Assembly: GCF_000002865.3 (NCBI RefSeq)
Contig: NW_001865045.1
Span: forward strand, 1,171,552-1,235,551
Direction of reading: 5' to 3'
Length of the DNA: 64,000 nucleotides
Origin: Monosiga brevicollis MX1
Taxonomy: Eukaryota > Opisthokonta > Choanoflagellata > Craspedida > Salpingoecidae
The notes beneath the pieces are model-generated. The model was not told the origin of the DNA and made no database searches. It saw only the letters and a list, made by a program, of their open reading frames with translations. A program made the translations under genes and the position numbers. Numbering within the stretch: position 1 is the first letter of the stretch; every line of letters begins with the position of its first letter. Below are positions 35,901 to 52,300 of this stretch, piece by piece.

Positions 35901-37082
35901 GCATACCGCAGTGACGTTGAGGCTGAGCTTTTTGGCACACTTATTGATGAATTCGGCAGCCACAGTATAGGCGGCGCTGTGGGAAACCTGTGGCGCACGC
36001 GTTTGTGCAATAAGTGCAAGAAAAGAAGTGGTGAGATAGCTAAGCAATGGCAGTGCAGTTGGCCGGATGCTGCACGCTGAGATTTGATTGGCGGCAAGTT
36101 GACCTTATTGGCGGGCAAAATGGCCCGAAAAAGCACGTCAAGGGTGTCGGCGCGCAGTTGATAGTCTTCCTCGATGGTCGAAGCTAGGATGTCTTGCATG
36201 CATTGAAGGACTTTGCTGTTGTGCTCGGTACGGGCCGACTCGAGAACGCCGCTGAAGACATCCTGTACAATGCCGTGCTGCTCTAGACGTGCGGCTAGCA
36301 GGAAGGTCTGGGTCTCGGCAAAGGTCTGCGCAAGACGAGGTAATGTGGCGGGGCGTGCGGAAAAATGGCACAAAGGTCAGGGAGAAGAAAAAAAAAAAAA
36401 TAGAGAGAAATAAAGAAAAAACGAGCGCAGACAAACCTCGAGGAGATGAAAGTGACGCTCAAAGCTTGCGCCATTGATGTCGGCAATGCCGGGCAGAAGG
36501 GAGGCAAAGAGAACGAGGACTGCCTGCAAGCGATCCAAGCGAGAGGGGGGGGGGATTAAATGCATTTCGAGGCAGAGAAAGAGGGTGTGGGTAGATGCGC
36601 GGAGGCCAATGTGGTGAGAGAGCTCAAGCAGAACATGAAAATCAAGGGCGCCTGGCAACGTTCGCGCAGCGCATACCTTGACCCCAGCATCGTCGTAGGG
36701 CAGATCAGGGACTAAGATGCGAAAAATGTCTGCAAGACAGCAGGCTACTAGAACGCGGACATTAACGGTGCGGTTGCTGAGAAGTGGCCGCAGCGCTTCG
36801 GCGTGCTCACGAGCCGCGTCCGTGCTTTGGCCATTGTCAATTTCTTCCAGATGGCTGGACAGTGCCTGCGAGAAGGACACAAAGACATGCCGAATCGGTT
36901 AGGCGGGGCACGGGGAGGGGGGGCAAGGGGCAAATAAATGCATTTGTGATGGGTGATGTGTGTTGGAGTAGCAGGCTTCAGGGGTCAAATATGCGTTTGC
37001 AACCAACCTTGAGACGACGAATGAGCTCATCCTTGGCGAGGCCCGGGGTGATGGGCTTGGGCCCGCCGGTACGGCGTGGCAT
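29928..37082 (-). CDS. PDS5: PDS5, cohesin-associated HEAT-repeat protein
   Basis: Many exons from ATG 37082 (MPRRTGGPKPITPGLAKDEL, then IRRLK) to TAG 29928. The early exon VRVLVACCLADIFRILVPDL followed by PYDD is the strongest signature of PDS5. Matching blocks continue: SFERHFHLLEV, SARTEHNSKVLQCMQDILAS, LIEALAAINIDVLMRVVPQC with EDVPRRLSATVLLARLF, FIVDDLLMNARVS, and near the end AMKRMEDAAGEDSTHLWAVC (31115). A Ser/Pro tail and an acidic/basic C-terminal region follow, with KTRGRRIGRPPAPALSDEED, an AT-hook-like GRPP. The last exon gives VSRRRRRDLAA. PDS5 binds kleisin and Wapl/sororin-type partners and controls cohesin release, acetylation and loop length. At about 7.1 kb it is the longest gene here, with at least 20 short introns. 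Exact exon ends were not all resolved. Confidence 0.9.
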
Positions 37083-38270
37083 GATGAGCGCGCGTGTGTG
37101 TGGGTGCGCGCGCGCGCGTGGCTCGTTTAGGGTGGCTATCAGTGAGCAAGGGCGGATGAAACGCAAATGAGCAAAACAAAGCCTTGAAACCACCCAGAGA
37201 AATGCAACACCCGCCCCAAAAATCATGATAGGGCGGAAGATCAAGCGCGCCGGCAGCAAGGAGGGTTTCAAACAACAGAGTCGGTCCAAGGCGTACCTGT
37301 TATTGCCAGCTCCAGCGGCACCGGGTTTCGGGCTCAAGCCAAAGGCGCAGGACGCGTGGAGGAGCGTCGGAAAGCAATGACTGTATGTCAATATGCCCCT
37401 GCCCGAATGCACTGCCGGTCCGAGAAGGGAGCAAGCGGTCGCGCAAAGGCGGAGGCGAAGGGCCAATGTGCAGGAAACTGCTCGCTCGCTCGCACGATCA
37501 CCCGCCTTCTTGTTTTTCTTTTGTCTACTTGTGGTTTTTGTCGACTAAACCGATGATTTCCCGCCAAAAGCAGTTGCGGGAGTGTGGTGCTTCATCGTTA
37601 TTAAGGTTAGGCGTGAGTGCATTGAGGTGTGGTAGCCGACTCTGTCGAGCCGTTAGTAGCCGTTGGACAGATTGACCCAGCCTGACAACAGTTATTGTCA
37701 ACACACGTTTTAAACATGTCTTTATAACATATGTTGTGGAGAGATTCGGACTCGATTGAAAGCAGCGCTTGCTCACTTTTTTTCTTATTTCGAGTACGGA
37801 ACGTTTGGAGAAGGGTTTGTTCCGGTTTTGTTCCGGGGCGGCTGCCACTCGAGGCGCTCGACTGCGCGCGTATTGAAGTCAGGATACGCTGATGTACCTG
37901 GTTGGATCAGGTGCTCCCTTCTTTGGATCTTTCGTGGGTGGAGCGACGGTCAGTTTTGTAATGTTTGAGTTTTTTTTGTTTTGTTCATGTGACGCGGACT
38001 TGCTTTCTCGTCTTCTTGCCATCGACAGGCAAGCGCTTTATCTAAAAGACTTTATGCCTCGCTCACCCCGCTTGATTTTCTCTTTGGTGATGGCTCAATA
38101 GACTGGCCCAGGCGCGCAGCCTGTCCTTTGGTTCCAGGGCACGCACCTGACCGTTCTCGTTTTCGCCGCAACGCCTCGGCTCTTCCACTTTATGCCCTCT
38201 TTTGTGACCAACAAAGCCTCGGGCGACAAAATTGTCTTTTGGGTTGAGCTGTGGTATCAAGATTGACGCA
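37083..38270. other. Divergent intergenic region PDS5 / Gln-rich gene
   Basis: About 1.2 kb separates the PDS5 start from the intronless gene on the opposite strand. It contains an alternating CG/TG tract near the PDS5 start (37090-37125) and otherwise mixed sequence. I see no gene here. Promoters for both neighbours are expected but no motif can be named. Confidence 0.55.
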
Positions 38271-40064
38271 ATGGCAGATCCCCCCCTTGATATTGACCTG
38301 GCCGACTCGATCGCCTTACCAGATCACGCGATCGACTCAATCTTTCCCATCGACGACACGACTGGGCTTGATGCACAGTTCTTGTTTTTTGATTCATCAA
38401 CACTACCCATTGTTGATGTCACTTCAGAGCGACAAGCTGCTTCGCAGGAAAGTGTCAGCTCACCGCCGGGGGGTTTCGTGCAAGCCCCGGCTGCCTCTTA
38501 TCGCGCAGCCGGATCACATACTTCACAACATCCAGCCTGTGCATCTTCATCATGGCCACAGGTGCCATCGCACGAGCGGATGCCTGTGGATAGCCGCTAC
38601 TCCACAGCTCACTGGCACGTCCAAGAGGATCAGTCGCTCGAGGCCAAGTCGATTCAGGCTCAACGGCAAGAGGCTCAACAGCAAGCGGCTCAACAGCAAG
38701 AGGCTCAACATGCACATGCTCAGCTGCTCCCGGCTCTGCAGTTCAAGCCACAATGTTTTGAACCTCAAGGCACAGCTAGCGCTCAAGGGTGGCAATCTGA
38801 TGGGGCACTCCCTCCATCCACCTACAGACCCCCAACTAGAGATGCTTATCAAGCGTCTCAGCCGCTCGGAGGTTTATGGACCACCCCCGAGGAGCCTCCA
38901 TTGGCCGCTCCCCTCAGTGCAACAGGATTCGGGGGGAATATGTCACCATGGCCATTTATGGCCCTGCCTGATGACCACGGGACTGCCATGCTCTCAGATC
39001 AACGCAACGCCTCAACGCATCGTGATGCTGCCCAAAACCGCCCATATCACGCGTTTCAACCAACCCGGCAGCTGTCGGCTCATACTCCCAGACAAGCTGA
39101 GTCTGCTACACCCGATGGCTTGTGGGGGATGTGCGAGAACACTGGGGAATTTGGAGGGAGCTTCGATGACGAATATGACGATGGCGGCCCATATGATGCT
39201 ACATTTCCAACAGCTACAACCTGCCACAGCTCTGGCAGCTCGTTGGGAAGTGTAAATGACACCGCTCAATTCCCCTCGCCATTGCCCCCGGTTGGGTATG
39301 GATACCAGCATCAGAGTGATCAAGATCCTCTCACCCCATCACACGGCATTGTGGGCAATCCGGCTGCCATGGCGGCAGCGCCAACGAGTCTCGTGGCAGG
39401 GCAGGGTGACCCCAATTATGTTCGGCTGTTAGAAAAATGGGTTACAAACGACGAGTTGCGCACCTCTTGCTCCGATTTCTCTGGTGATCTCGGCGCAAGC
39501 CACTTGCCCAAACGCCCTCGCGGCCGGGCCACCGTTGTAAATACTGCATGTGGCCCTCCACCTGAAAAAAGATCTCGACTGGCCATGGCCTTCAGCGACG
39601 AGCCTTCCTACCCAAACACCAAGTTGACGGATCCATCTACTGGAAAGGAGATTACGTTGCGCGTGGAGCTGATGACGGGCTGGAAAAAATGCTTGCTGAT
39701 GGAGCTCAGCGACCTTGTGTTGAGGATTCCAAGATGCTGCATCTGTAACGATCAGAAGCTTTCTCGTCTTTACGAATTGTTCAACCAACCAGAAAAACGA
39801 CTGCAGCAAATTTTTCCAAAACCTAGGTTTGATGGGCGTCGTCGCGAGTCTCTTGTGCCATGGAATCCCAGCATTTATTACAGTGACGCTGCTTACGATT
39901 TTTGGCATGGACAACTTGAACAGCTGCACCAAAAGTTTGCAGCGGATTTAAGCGCGGCCCGAGCTCGACTGAAAAGGCGGATCACTCGTTACTTGAAAGG
40001 GCTCAGTGACGAAGAGAAGGCCTTCCGTCGTGCGCTGTGGGAGAATGTGCTTCTTCGCGATTAG
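38271..40064 (+). CDS. Intronless Gln-rich, acidic protein; possible transcription regulator
   Basis: A single uninterrupted frame of 597 codons from ATG 38271 (MADPPLDIDLADSIALPDHA) to TAG 40064. It is one of very few intronless genes in this intron-rich window. The first about 50 residues alternate acidic and hydrophobic residues like a transactivation domain. Residues about 125-150 are a Gln/Ala repeat (QEAQQQAAQQQEAQ). The middle is Pro/Ser/Gln-rich. A basic patch LPKRPRGRATV and PPPEKRSRLA near residues 420-445 could be nuclear localisation signals. The last about 140 residues look folded: KLTDPSTGKEITLRVELMTG, WKKCLLMELSDLVLRIPRCC, YELFNQPEKRLQQIFPKPRF, then a helical charged C-terminus (FAADLSAARARLKRRITRYL). 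I do not recognise this domain. Either a retrocopy or a lineage-specific regulator would fit. Confidence 0.8.
   Translation: MADPPLDIDLADSIALPDHAIDSIFPIDDTTGLDAQFLFFDSSTLPIVDVTSERQAASQESVSSPPGGFVQAPAASYRAAGSHTSQHPACASSSWPQVPSHERMPVDSRYSTAHWHVQEDQSLEAKSIQAQRQEAQQQAAQQQEAQHAHAQLLPALQFKPQCFEPQGTASAQGWQSDGALPPSTYRPPTRDAYQASQPLGGLWTTPEEPPLAAPLSATGFGGNMSPWPFMALPDDHGTAMLSDQRNASTHRDAAQNRPYHAFQPTRQLSAHTPRQAESATPDGLWGMCENTGEFGGSFDDEYDDGGPYDATFPTATTCHSSGSSLGSVNDTAQFPSPLPPVGYGYQHQSDQDPLTPSHGIVGNPAAMAAAPTSLVAGQGDPNYVRLLEKWVTNDELRTSCSDFSGDLGASHLPKRPRGRATVVNTACGPPPEKRSRLAMAFSDEPSYPNTKLTDPSTGKEITLRVELMTGWKKCLLMELSDLVLRIPRCCICNDQKLSRLYELFNQPEKRLQQIFPKPRFDGRRRESLVPWNPSIYYSDAAYDFWHGQLEQLHQKFAADLSAARARLKRRITRYLKGLSDEEKAFRRALWENVLLRD
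38665..38725 (+). repeat. Gln-rich coding repeat (about 15-bp unit)
   Basis: The unit GAGGCTCAACAGCAA is repeated about four times with changes and encodes Glu-Ala-Gln-Gln-Gln in the intronless gene. Confidence 0.85.
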
Positions 40065-40479
40065 CTGGCGAGCTTTGGCATTTTTGCTTTCTTATTTTTT
40101 GTGCGACTTTGCGTTTACCAAGCCTAGTGTTGTCTGCCTCGCGCCATCATTGTGTGGTCAGCGTTTGAGTTTTTGAGTTTTGAGTGTGCGGTGAGTGTGA
40201 GCATTGTTCTCATGTGTTTCGAGTATGAAGAGCGAGTCATCGCCCTTGCGATTATAGAGAGTGATAGAAAGAGAATTGACCATCGCAACAACCACCCGAA
40301 CAAAAGAATCAGATTCTGAACGCACATCATGGTCGAGATGTACGTACATGCGGATGTGAATACAGTACAGTACCGACCAGGCCAACTTAGTCTGGACCAG
40401 TCCAGTTGCACAGTACAACAGATCCAGTCACAGTTGCAGCTCAGACAGATGTACATGTACCGACATGACCAAAGACCTC

Positions 40480-40618
40480 TTTTTTTTTTTTTTTTTTTTT
40501 TTTTTCTTTGTTCGTTTGCGCAATACACATGCACGTTGGAAAGAGAGAGAGAGAGCTTGAGAGCTTGAGAGAGCTTGAGAGAGAGAGAGAGCTTGAGAGT
40601 TTGAGAGAGAGAGAGCTT

Positions 40619-40658
<40 letters not shown>

Positions 40659-40835
40659 TTTGAGAGCTTTGAGAGAGAGAGAGAGAGATAGCTTTGAGAG
40701 AGAGAGATAGCTTTGAGAGCTTTGAAAGAGAGAGAGATAGCTTTGAGAGCTTTGAGAGAGAGAGAGAGATAGCTTTGAGAGCTTTGAGAGAGAGATAGCT
40801 TTGAGAGAGAGAGAGAGAGGAGAGAGAGCGAATTT
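40480..40835. repeat. T26 run and (GA)n array with GAGAGCTT units
   Basis: A T26 homopolymer (40480-40505) is followed by about 290 bp of GA dinucleotides punctuated at intervals by AGCTTGAGAG or AGCTTTGAGAG. This gives a higher-order pattern of about 20-40 bp. It lies upstream of the mitochondrial carrier. No other feature is visible in 40065-41076. Confidence 0.93.
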
Positions 40836-41076
40836 TCAAAAGCCGCAGGTGTGTGTGGAGGACGAGCTCGCTGGCTGAATGTGTGTCGTGTGTGTGTGGT
40901 CGGGTGTCAGGTGGCGGGGGTTGTGGGTTATGAATGTGCATGAGGGAAGATGGTAGCGGGGCGGGTGGTTGGGGTTGACTGAGAAGCTCGCGGGGAGGAT
41001 GGTGTCGGAGATCGGTGTGTGTTGGCTCACTGCATGCGCTTGCGGTGTGGTGTGTGGTGTGTGCAGGTCACGAACC

Positions 41077-41993
41077 ATGACGAGTGCAGGGCAGGACTTG
41101 GTGTTGGGCGTGGCCGCCGGGGCAGCCGAGGTCTGCTTGATGCAGCCAACGCTGTACCTGAAAAATGCCTCGCAACAGGGCCTCCCCTTTACCATGGACC
41201 CTCGCTACCTGTACCGCGGGCTCGGCGCCTCGGTCCTGGATATGGCCGTCCTCACTGGCTTGCAGTTCCCATTGACCAAGATCATGTCGTCCATTGTTAC
41301 CGGTACGTGTGTGTGTGTCATGGAGCTCACCATTGCGCGTCGCGGAGCGCGCAATCCCTTTGATTCTCTCATTGGCCCACCCGTACCCTCTTACCATCAC
41401 ATTCACCTTACCTTCGAGCTACAGGTGGTGCGTCTCGCAAGTTGACGGGTTCGGAGATGGTGGCCAGCGGCTTTCTTGGCGGCCTGGTGTCCGGCGTCGT
41501 CTGCACGCCCATGGAGCTGGTCATGATCCAACAACAACGCTTTGGCCAATCACTGCTCACCACGCCCGTCACCATTGTACAGCGCTACGGTCTTGGTGGT
41601 TTGATGCGCGGCCTTGCGCCCTCGTGCTTGCGTGAGGGCATCTTCGTTGCCGGCTACCTCGGCCTCGGCCCAGCTCTGTCGCGGCACTTTGAGGATACGG
41701 GCCACACCCGCAACCAGGCCAAGATCTACAGCGCCGTCATTGCCGGCGTGGTCTCGGCCACCCTCAGCCACCCGATCGACACGGTGAAGACTTGCATGCA
41801 GGGAGACATTGAGCAGAAACGCTACGGCTCGGTGATGCAAACCACCCAAACCGTGGCCGGCGATGGCGTCAAGGCCTTTTTCCGAGGCTGGAACTGGCGT
41901 GCCGGCCGTAACATTTGCTCCGTCTTCATCATCAACGAAGTCAAGGATGTCCTTGCTCCCCTGCTCTTCGGTCACCAGGAGGACGAGGATTGA
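41077..41993 (+). CDS. Mitochondrial carrier (SLC25) family protein
   Basis: Two exons, 41077-41302 and 41425-41993, encode 264 residues. The three-fold repeat of mitochondrial carriers is visible. Repeat 1 has a weakened signature (MQPTLYLKNASQ). Repeat 2 has CTPMELVMIQQQ (a PxE variant of PxD/ExxK/R) after GGLVSGVVC. Repeat 3 is canonical, SHPIDTVKTCMQGD, followed by AFFRGWNWRAGRNI. Six membrane helices are expected in the inner mitochondrial membrane. The degenerate first motif resembles carriers with relaxed salt-bridge networks, so the substrate cannot be named. It starts just after a TG-rich stretch ending in CAG (41066), which may be a 5' UTR acceptor. The C-terminus EDED overlaps the first copy of a 35-bp tandem duplication. 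Confidence 0.88.
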
Positions 41994-42049
41994 ATGAGCC
42001 ATGCCCACGACGACAGGACGAGGATTGAATGAGCCATGCCCATGACGAC
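41980..42049 (+). repeat. 35-bp tandem duplication spanning the carrier stop codon
   Basis: Two adjacent copies (41980-42014 and 42015-42049) differ at one base. Each contains AGGACGAGGATTGAATGAGC, the last codons and the stop of the carrier gene. Only the first copy is translated. Confidence 0.95.
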
Positions 42050-42472
42050 ATTCTACACAGCGCTAGGAACCGTAACGCTCGACCGTGATTTGGCATTTGC
42101 GTCCTGTTCATGCGGCGTAACACAGTGTGCGCACTGCGCCTCAAAAACTCCTTGTGACAATTCCCAACGTCTGCTTTGACGAGGAGCCAACAGGAGAAAA
42201 AAAATGCAAAGAGGCACCACCCAAAATTTAGCTGAACTAGTGACTCAGTCATGGCATGATCGATTGATTGGTTGGACGATAAACACACAGACGGGTCCTA
42301 AAGAAAACTCTACGCACAGAATCAACACTTGACAAATCGGAACAACACAACTGCCGGCCACCTCCCACATCGGACGTTAAAGGGAAGACAAAGAGCACGG
42401 TCATGAAATGAAATTAAAGAGGCGAGAAACTAAGTTGCTTGCGTTTGGCAAAGGGCTTGTCAAGCCGATAGC
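42050..42472. other. Convergent intergenic region carrier / GART
   Basis: The 3' regions of two convergent genes. AATAAA-type signals are not clear. No gene is seen. Confidence 0.5.
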
Positions 42473-47777
<5,305 letters not shown>

Positions 47778-48148
47778 NNNNNNNNNNNNNNNNNNNNNNN
47801 NNNNNNNNNNNNNNNNNNNNNNNNNNNNNNNNNNNNNNNNNNNNNNNNNNNNNNNNNNNNNNNNNNNNNNNNNNNNNNNNNNNNNNNNNNNNNNNNNNNN
47901 NNNNNNNNNNNNNNNNNNNNNNNNNNNNNNNNNNNNNNNNNNNNNNNNNNNNNNNNNNNNNNNNNNNNNNNNNNNNNNNNNNNNNNNNNNNNNNNNNNNN
48001 NNNNNNNNNNNNNNNNNNNNNNNNNNNNNNNNNNNNNNNNNNNNNNNNNNNNNNNNNNNNNNNNNNNNNNNNNNNNNNNNNNNNNNNNNNNNNNNNNNNN
48101 NNNNNNNNNNNNNNNNNNNNNNNNNNNNNNNNNNNNNNNNNNNNNNNN
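47778..48148. other. Assembly gap (371 N) covering the GART start
   Basis: The gap begins within the N-terminal GARS exon (codons for the GREHA motif), so the start codon and any 5' UTR of GART are hidden. Its true length cannot be judged. Confidence 0.95.
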
Positions 48149-48555
48149 CCTGGACTTGGGGCTCAAAGGAGGTGGCGCTGCCGTTTCAATCCTTGGGGAT
48201 CGGTCGGCGTCCAAGATGCCGTGTGTAAAAAGTAATTTACTTTTGCATAAGGGACGTACGTAAGGCAGTGACTGTGCTTTGAGGTTACTGCGTTTCACGA
48301 AATACTTATTTTCCGAAACGGTGGGCTTGTAGCATCATGGATCACGTGCGCCACATGTGAGGGTGATTGCCTCATCACAACCCTCGGTGCGCCTTGAGCA
48401 AGCCGATCCAAAGGATCGTAGAAGAACATGTGTTTTGAATGTATATTTTGGCGCCAACATCCACTATAACATCTGTTGTTGACGCTTAGAATGTCCTCAT
48501 TCCGGTGAAAGTCCGAATGTGTCAGGCTCTTTAAGAAGAGAGAGAGAGAGAGAGA

Positions 48556-48595
<40 letters not shown>

Positions 48596-49361
48596 AAGAG
48601 AGACAGAAGAGAAGGAAGAGAGAAGAGAGAAGAGAGAAGAAAGAAGAGAGAGAAGAGAGAGAAGAGAAGAGAGAAGAGAGAGAAGAGAGAAGAGAGAGGA
48701 GGAGATCAGCGAAAGAGAGAGAGAGAGAAAAAGCGAAGAGTGTGTGTGTTTCGAAATGTTGTTTAGTGGGCGCGTGTGTTGGTTCTTTCGCGTGTGTGTG
48801 GAGAGATGGTGGTACCGCTTTCAGACAGATCAGAGAAGACGACGTATCGTGTGAAAAAGTCAGAGAATTGCATGACCTGTCAAGAAGGTTGCTTTGGAAA
48901 AGCGTGCTTCAACAGAGAGAGGGGCGCAATCCGAGTCAAAACGCAGAGAAGACGATACAAAGGGAATAATCTCCAGAGAATGAAACTGTGCCTGGCTCCG
49001 CCTTGCCTTGCCTTGGCCGTCTAGTTTACTCGACCCGTGCCACGCGCGCGAGACCTGTACTCGTTTGGTCCCCCTCCTCTCCGTTGGTTCCGCCAGCTTT
49101 GTTGCCCCGGCTGACCCTGCTTTGATCTTTGCGAGACACAAGGTATGTAACGGCGTGTTATCGTGTGAGGCTGGCTGGTTTTGATGAGCCATCCTTTGGG
49201 TTATTGGTTGTCCCCTCACACCACCCTGAATAGCGGGCGCGGAGGAGAGAGCCTGGCTAGCAAGCTTCGTATCGAGCTGACCCTGGTGCCTCTATGCTTT
49301 TTTTCCTTATGCTTCGCAGCCCCCTCCCCGCCCGACTCGTTCTTTTCATCGGCAAATCAAC
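48149..49361. promoter_or_regulatory. Shared divergent region between GART and PFAS
   Basis: This non-coding stretch, with the adjacent gap, is all that separates the start regions of the two purine genes and probably contains both promoters. It carries a long GA/GAAGA purine tract (48535-48735), a pyrimidine-rich leader and two possible 5' UTR introns of PFAS (acceptors gcttcgcag near 49320). No specific factor site can be named from sequence alone. Confidence 0.55.
48535..48735. repeat. (GA)n/(GAAGAGA)n purine tract
   Basis: About 200 bp of nearly pure purine on the plus strand, beginning as GA dinucleotides and continuing as AGAGAAGAG units. It lies between GART and PFAS. Confidence 0.95.
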
Positions 49362-52300
49362 ATGACGACGGTCGATCGCGTGTATGCGGCGCCCGGGAGC
49401 CTGCCCGAGGCCGTCACCGGACTGGAACGCCGCCTTCGTGACGCCTGCCCCCAGGTTGACATTGTCACCATCCAGACCGAGTCGTGCTTTACCTACCAAG
49501 TGGCCGAAGACACAGCACTGACCCCCGAGCAAAAGGAGCGTCTCGCCTGGCTTCTTCGCGAGCCTTTTACAACTGGTTCGTTCCTTCTATTTGATGCTCC
49601 ATCACTCACGTCTCTCCTTTGGTCCTCTGATTACCTTCCCCTCCAGCCTCATCTGGGTGTACATGTGCGCTCGACAGCCTTTGGACCGACCTCGCAGCTT
49701 GATGCCGCCAAAGATGCTGCCACGCTGATTGTTGAAGTGGGCCCTCGTCTCAACGTGACTACCGCATGGTCCACCAACGCTGTCTCCATCTGCAAGCACA
49801 TTGGCCTCGAGCAGGTATTGCCCTGTCCCTTGTCAAGGGAGACTTCAGCCCACCCTGCGTGTCATGCAGCGCATCTGTTACACACTTGATCTGATTTCCA
49901 ATCACCATGGTCCCCCCCTCCCCCCCACCCAGATTGTGCGCATGGAACAAAGCCGTCGCTACCGCATCTCCTTCGCAAAGGCGCTCACAGAGGAGGCTCG
50001 TCGCACCCTCATCGCTGCGCTCTACGATCGCATGACCGAGTTTGTCTACCAACAGCCTCTCACCAGGTGCAATTGCACACCCACCTCTCGTTCATGGTTC
50101 ACGTGTGACCAGCAGCCTTTTGTTGTCTTGGCTTTTTCTCACGCAAGATGAATGCCCTTTCCACGCTTCGTGACATTCCAGCTTTGCCATCGACATCAAG
50201 CCCGAGCCCGTTTTCGAGGTTGACGTCATGCAAGGCGGCCTTGCGGCTCTTAAAAAGGCTTCAGACGAGCTGGGACTTGCCTTTGATGGTTCGATGCCTC
50301 GTAGTCCCTTGTCCTTTGGCCGCTGCACCAGTCCGTCATAAACACTCTTTTTTTTTTTTTCAAGTGCGCTCACTGTCGCTCTTGCTTGTCTGGCTCATCC
50401 ATCTGGCTGGGGTCCTCAGACTGGGACCTTGACTACTACACCAAGCTCTTTCGTGACGTCATCAAGCGCAACCCCACCAGTGTCGAGTGCTTTGACATGG
50501 CCCAATCCAACAGCGAGCACTCTCGCCACTGGTTCTTTGGCGGTAAGCACGCGCGGCCTGACGTGCCCCGCCTCCCCCCTTACGCGGCAGCTATTTTATC
50601 ATAACGCCCGGCATGGTGTTTGTCTTCACAGGTCGCCTCGTTTTGGATGGTGTGGAGCAGCCCCTTTCCCTGATGAAGATGGTCAAGCGCACTCAAACTG
50701 AGACCCAACCCAACAATAGCGTCATTGCCTTCCACGACAACTCATCCGCCATCAAGGGTTTCGCCGTGCCCGTCCTCCGACCCACCCAAACAGACGGCCC
50801 CGCTCCTTTTGAGCTGCTTCCATCCGTGGAACGCAATCTCCTGCTCACCGCCGAGACCCACAACTTTCCAACCGCTGTGGCCCCATTTGAGGGTGCAGGC
50901 ACTGTACGTTTGGCCGGCACGCAAAGTTGCCCTCTTTTCCAACGGAAAAACACTGCGCTGACGGCAAGCCGTATGCCAATCAGTGGCTCCCACCGCCGTC
51001 TCACTCTTGTACCATCTGGCCTGTCGGATTTCAGGGCACTGGTGGGCGAATCCGTGACGTGCAAGCCACCGGTCGTGGTGCTCATGTCGTGGCAGGAACT
51101 GCTGCCTATTGCGTCGGCAACCTTCAAATCCCCGGCTACGAGTTGCCCTGGGAAGACCGCGTACGTACTTGTGCCCTCTGGTAACTTCTGTCCCCCAATT
51201 TTGATACTTAAAGCTGATTGAACATACTTGAATCCGCCTTCTTTGCCGACTCTCCTGCCAAAGCTTGCGTCAAAACTCTCATCATGCGTTCTTCTTCGAC
51301 TAGGCGGCCAAGTATCCCAACAACATGGCCAAGCCTCTGGATATCGAAATTGAGGCCAGCAATGGGGCCTCTGACTACGGCAACAAGTTTGGCGAGCCCG
51401 TAGTCGCCGGCTTCACTCGCAGCTTTGGCATGACCTTGCCCAGCGGCGAGCGTCGCGAGTGGATCAAGCCCATCATGTTTACCTCTGGCATTGGCTCCGT
51501 CGAGGCCGCTTACAGCCAAAAAAACCCACCGCAGAAAGGCATGGCTGTTGTGAAGGTCGGCGGCCCCGTCTACCGGTATGCTTAGCCGCCCCCCCCCCCT
51601 CCCAACACACACACACCTTTTTTTTTTTTCTCCTATCTGGTCTGTTTTTCTCTTTCCCTTTTTCGTGGCTCATTTCATTCTTCTTTTTCCCTTTCTGATG
51701 GCTATTGTGCCCACTCTCAGTGTGGGTATGGGCGGAGGTGCTGCATCTTCCGTGGATGTTCAGGGTGGCGACAACCGGGACGCCGACCTCGACTTTAGGT
51801 ATGTACTTAGCTACGCCCTTCATATGGCACGCTCCGTTTGGGGCATGGTTTACCATGGTCATGTGAGGCTGCTTTTGGCTGACTTGTAAACTCTGACCTT
51901 GGATTCGGAATACTATCATCAGTGCCGTGCAGCGTGGTGACCCAGAGATGGAACAGAAGATGAACCGAGCACTCCGTGCTTGCATTGAGCGCGCCGACAA
52001 CCCAATTGTTAGCATCCACGACCAAGGCGCAGGCGGCAATGGTAACGTTCTGAAAGAGCTTGTTGAGCCCATTGGTGCCGAATACAAGGTGTCCAACTTT
52101 ACCAAGGGCGACCCCACTCTCTCTTCCCTGGAGCTTTGGGGAGCCGAGTATCAAGAGAACTGCGCCATGCTCGTTCCAGCCGCCGAGCGGTCAGTATTGT
52201 GGTTCTTGTTGGCACTGCCAACCCTTCTAGCGCCGTCCTCATGTACACGTTGCCTTTTCTTCCATTCAGTCCCTTTTTGGAGCGTGTTGCGCAGCGTGAG

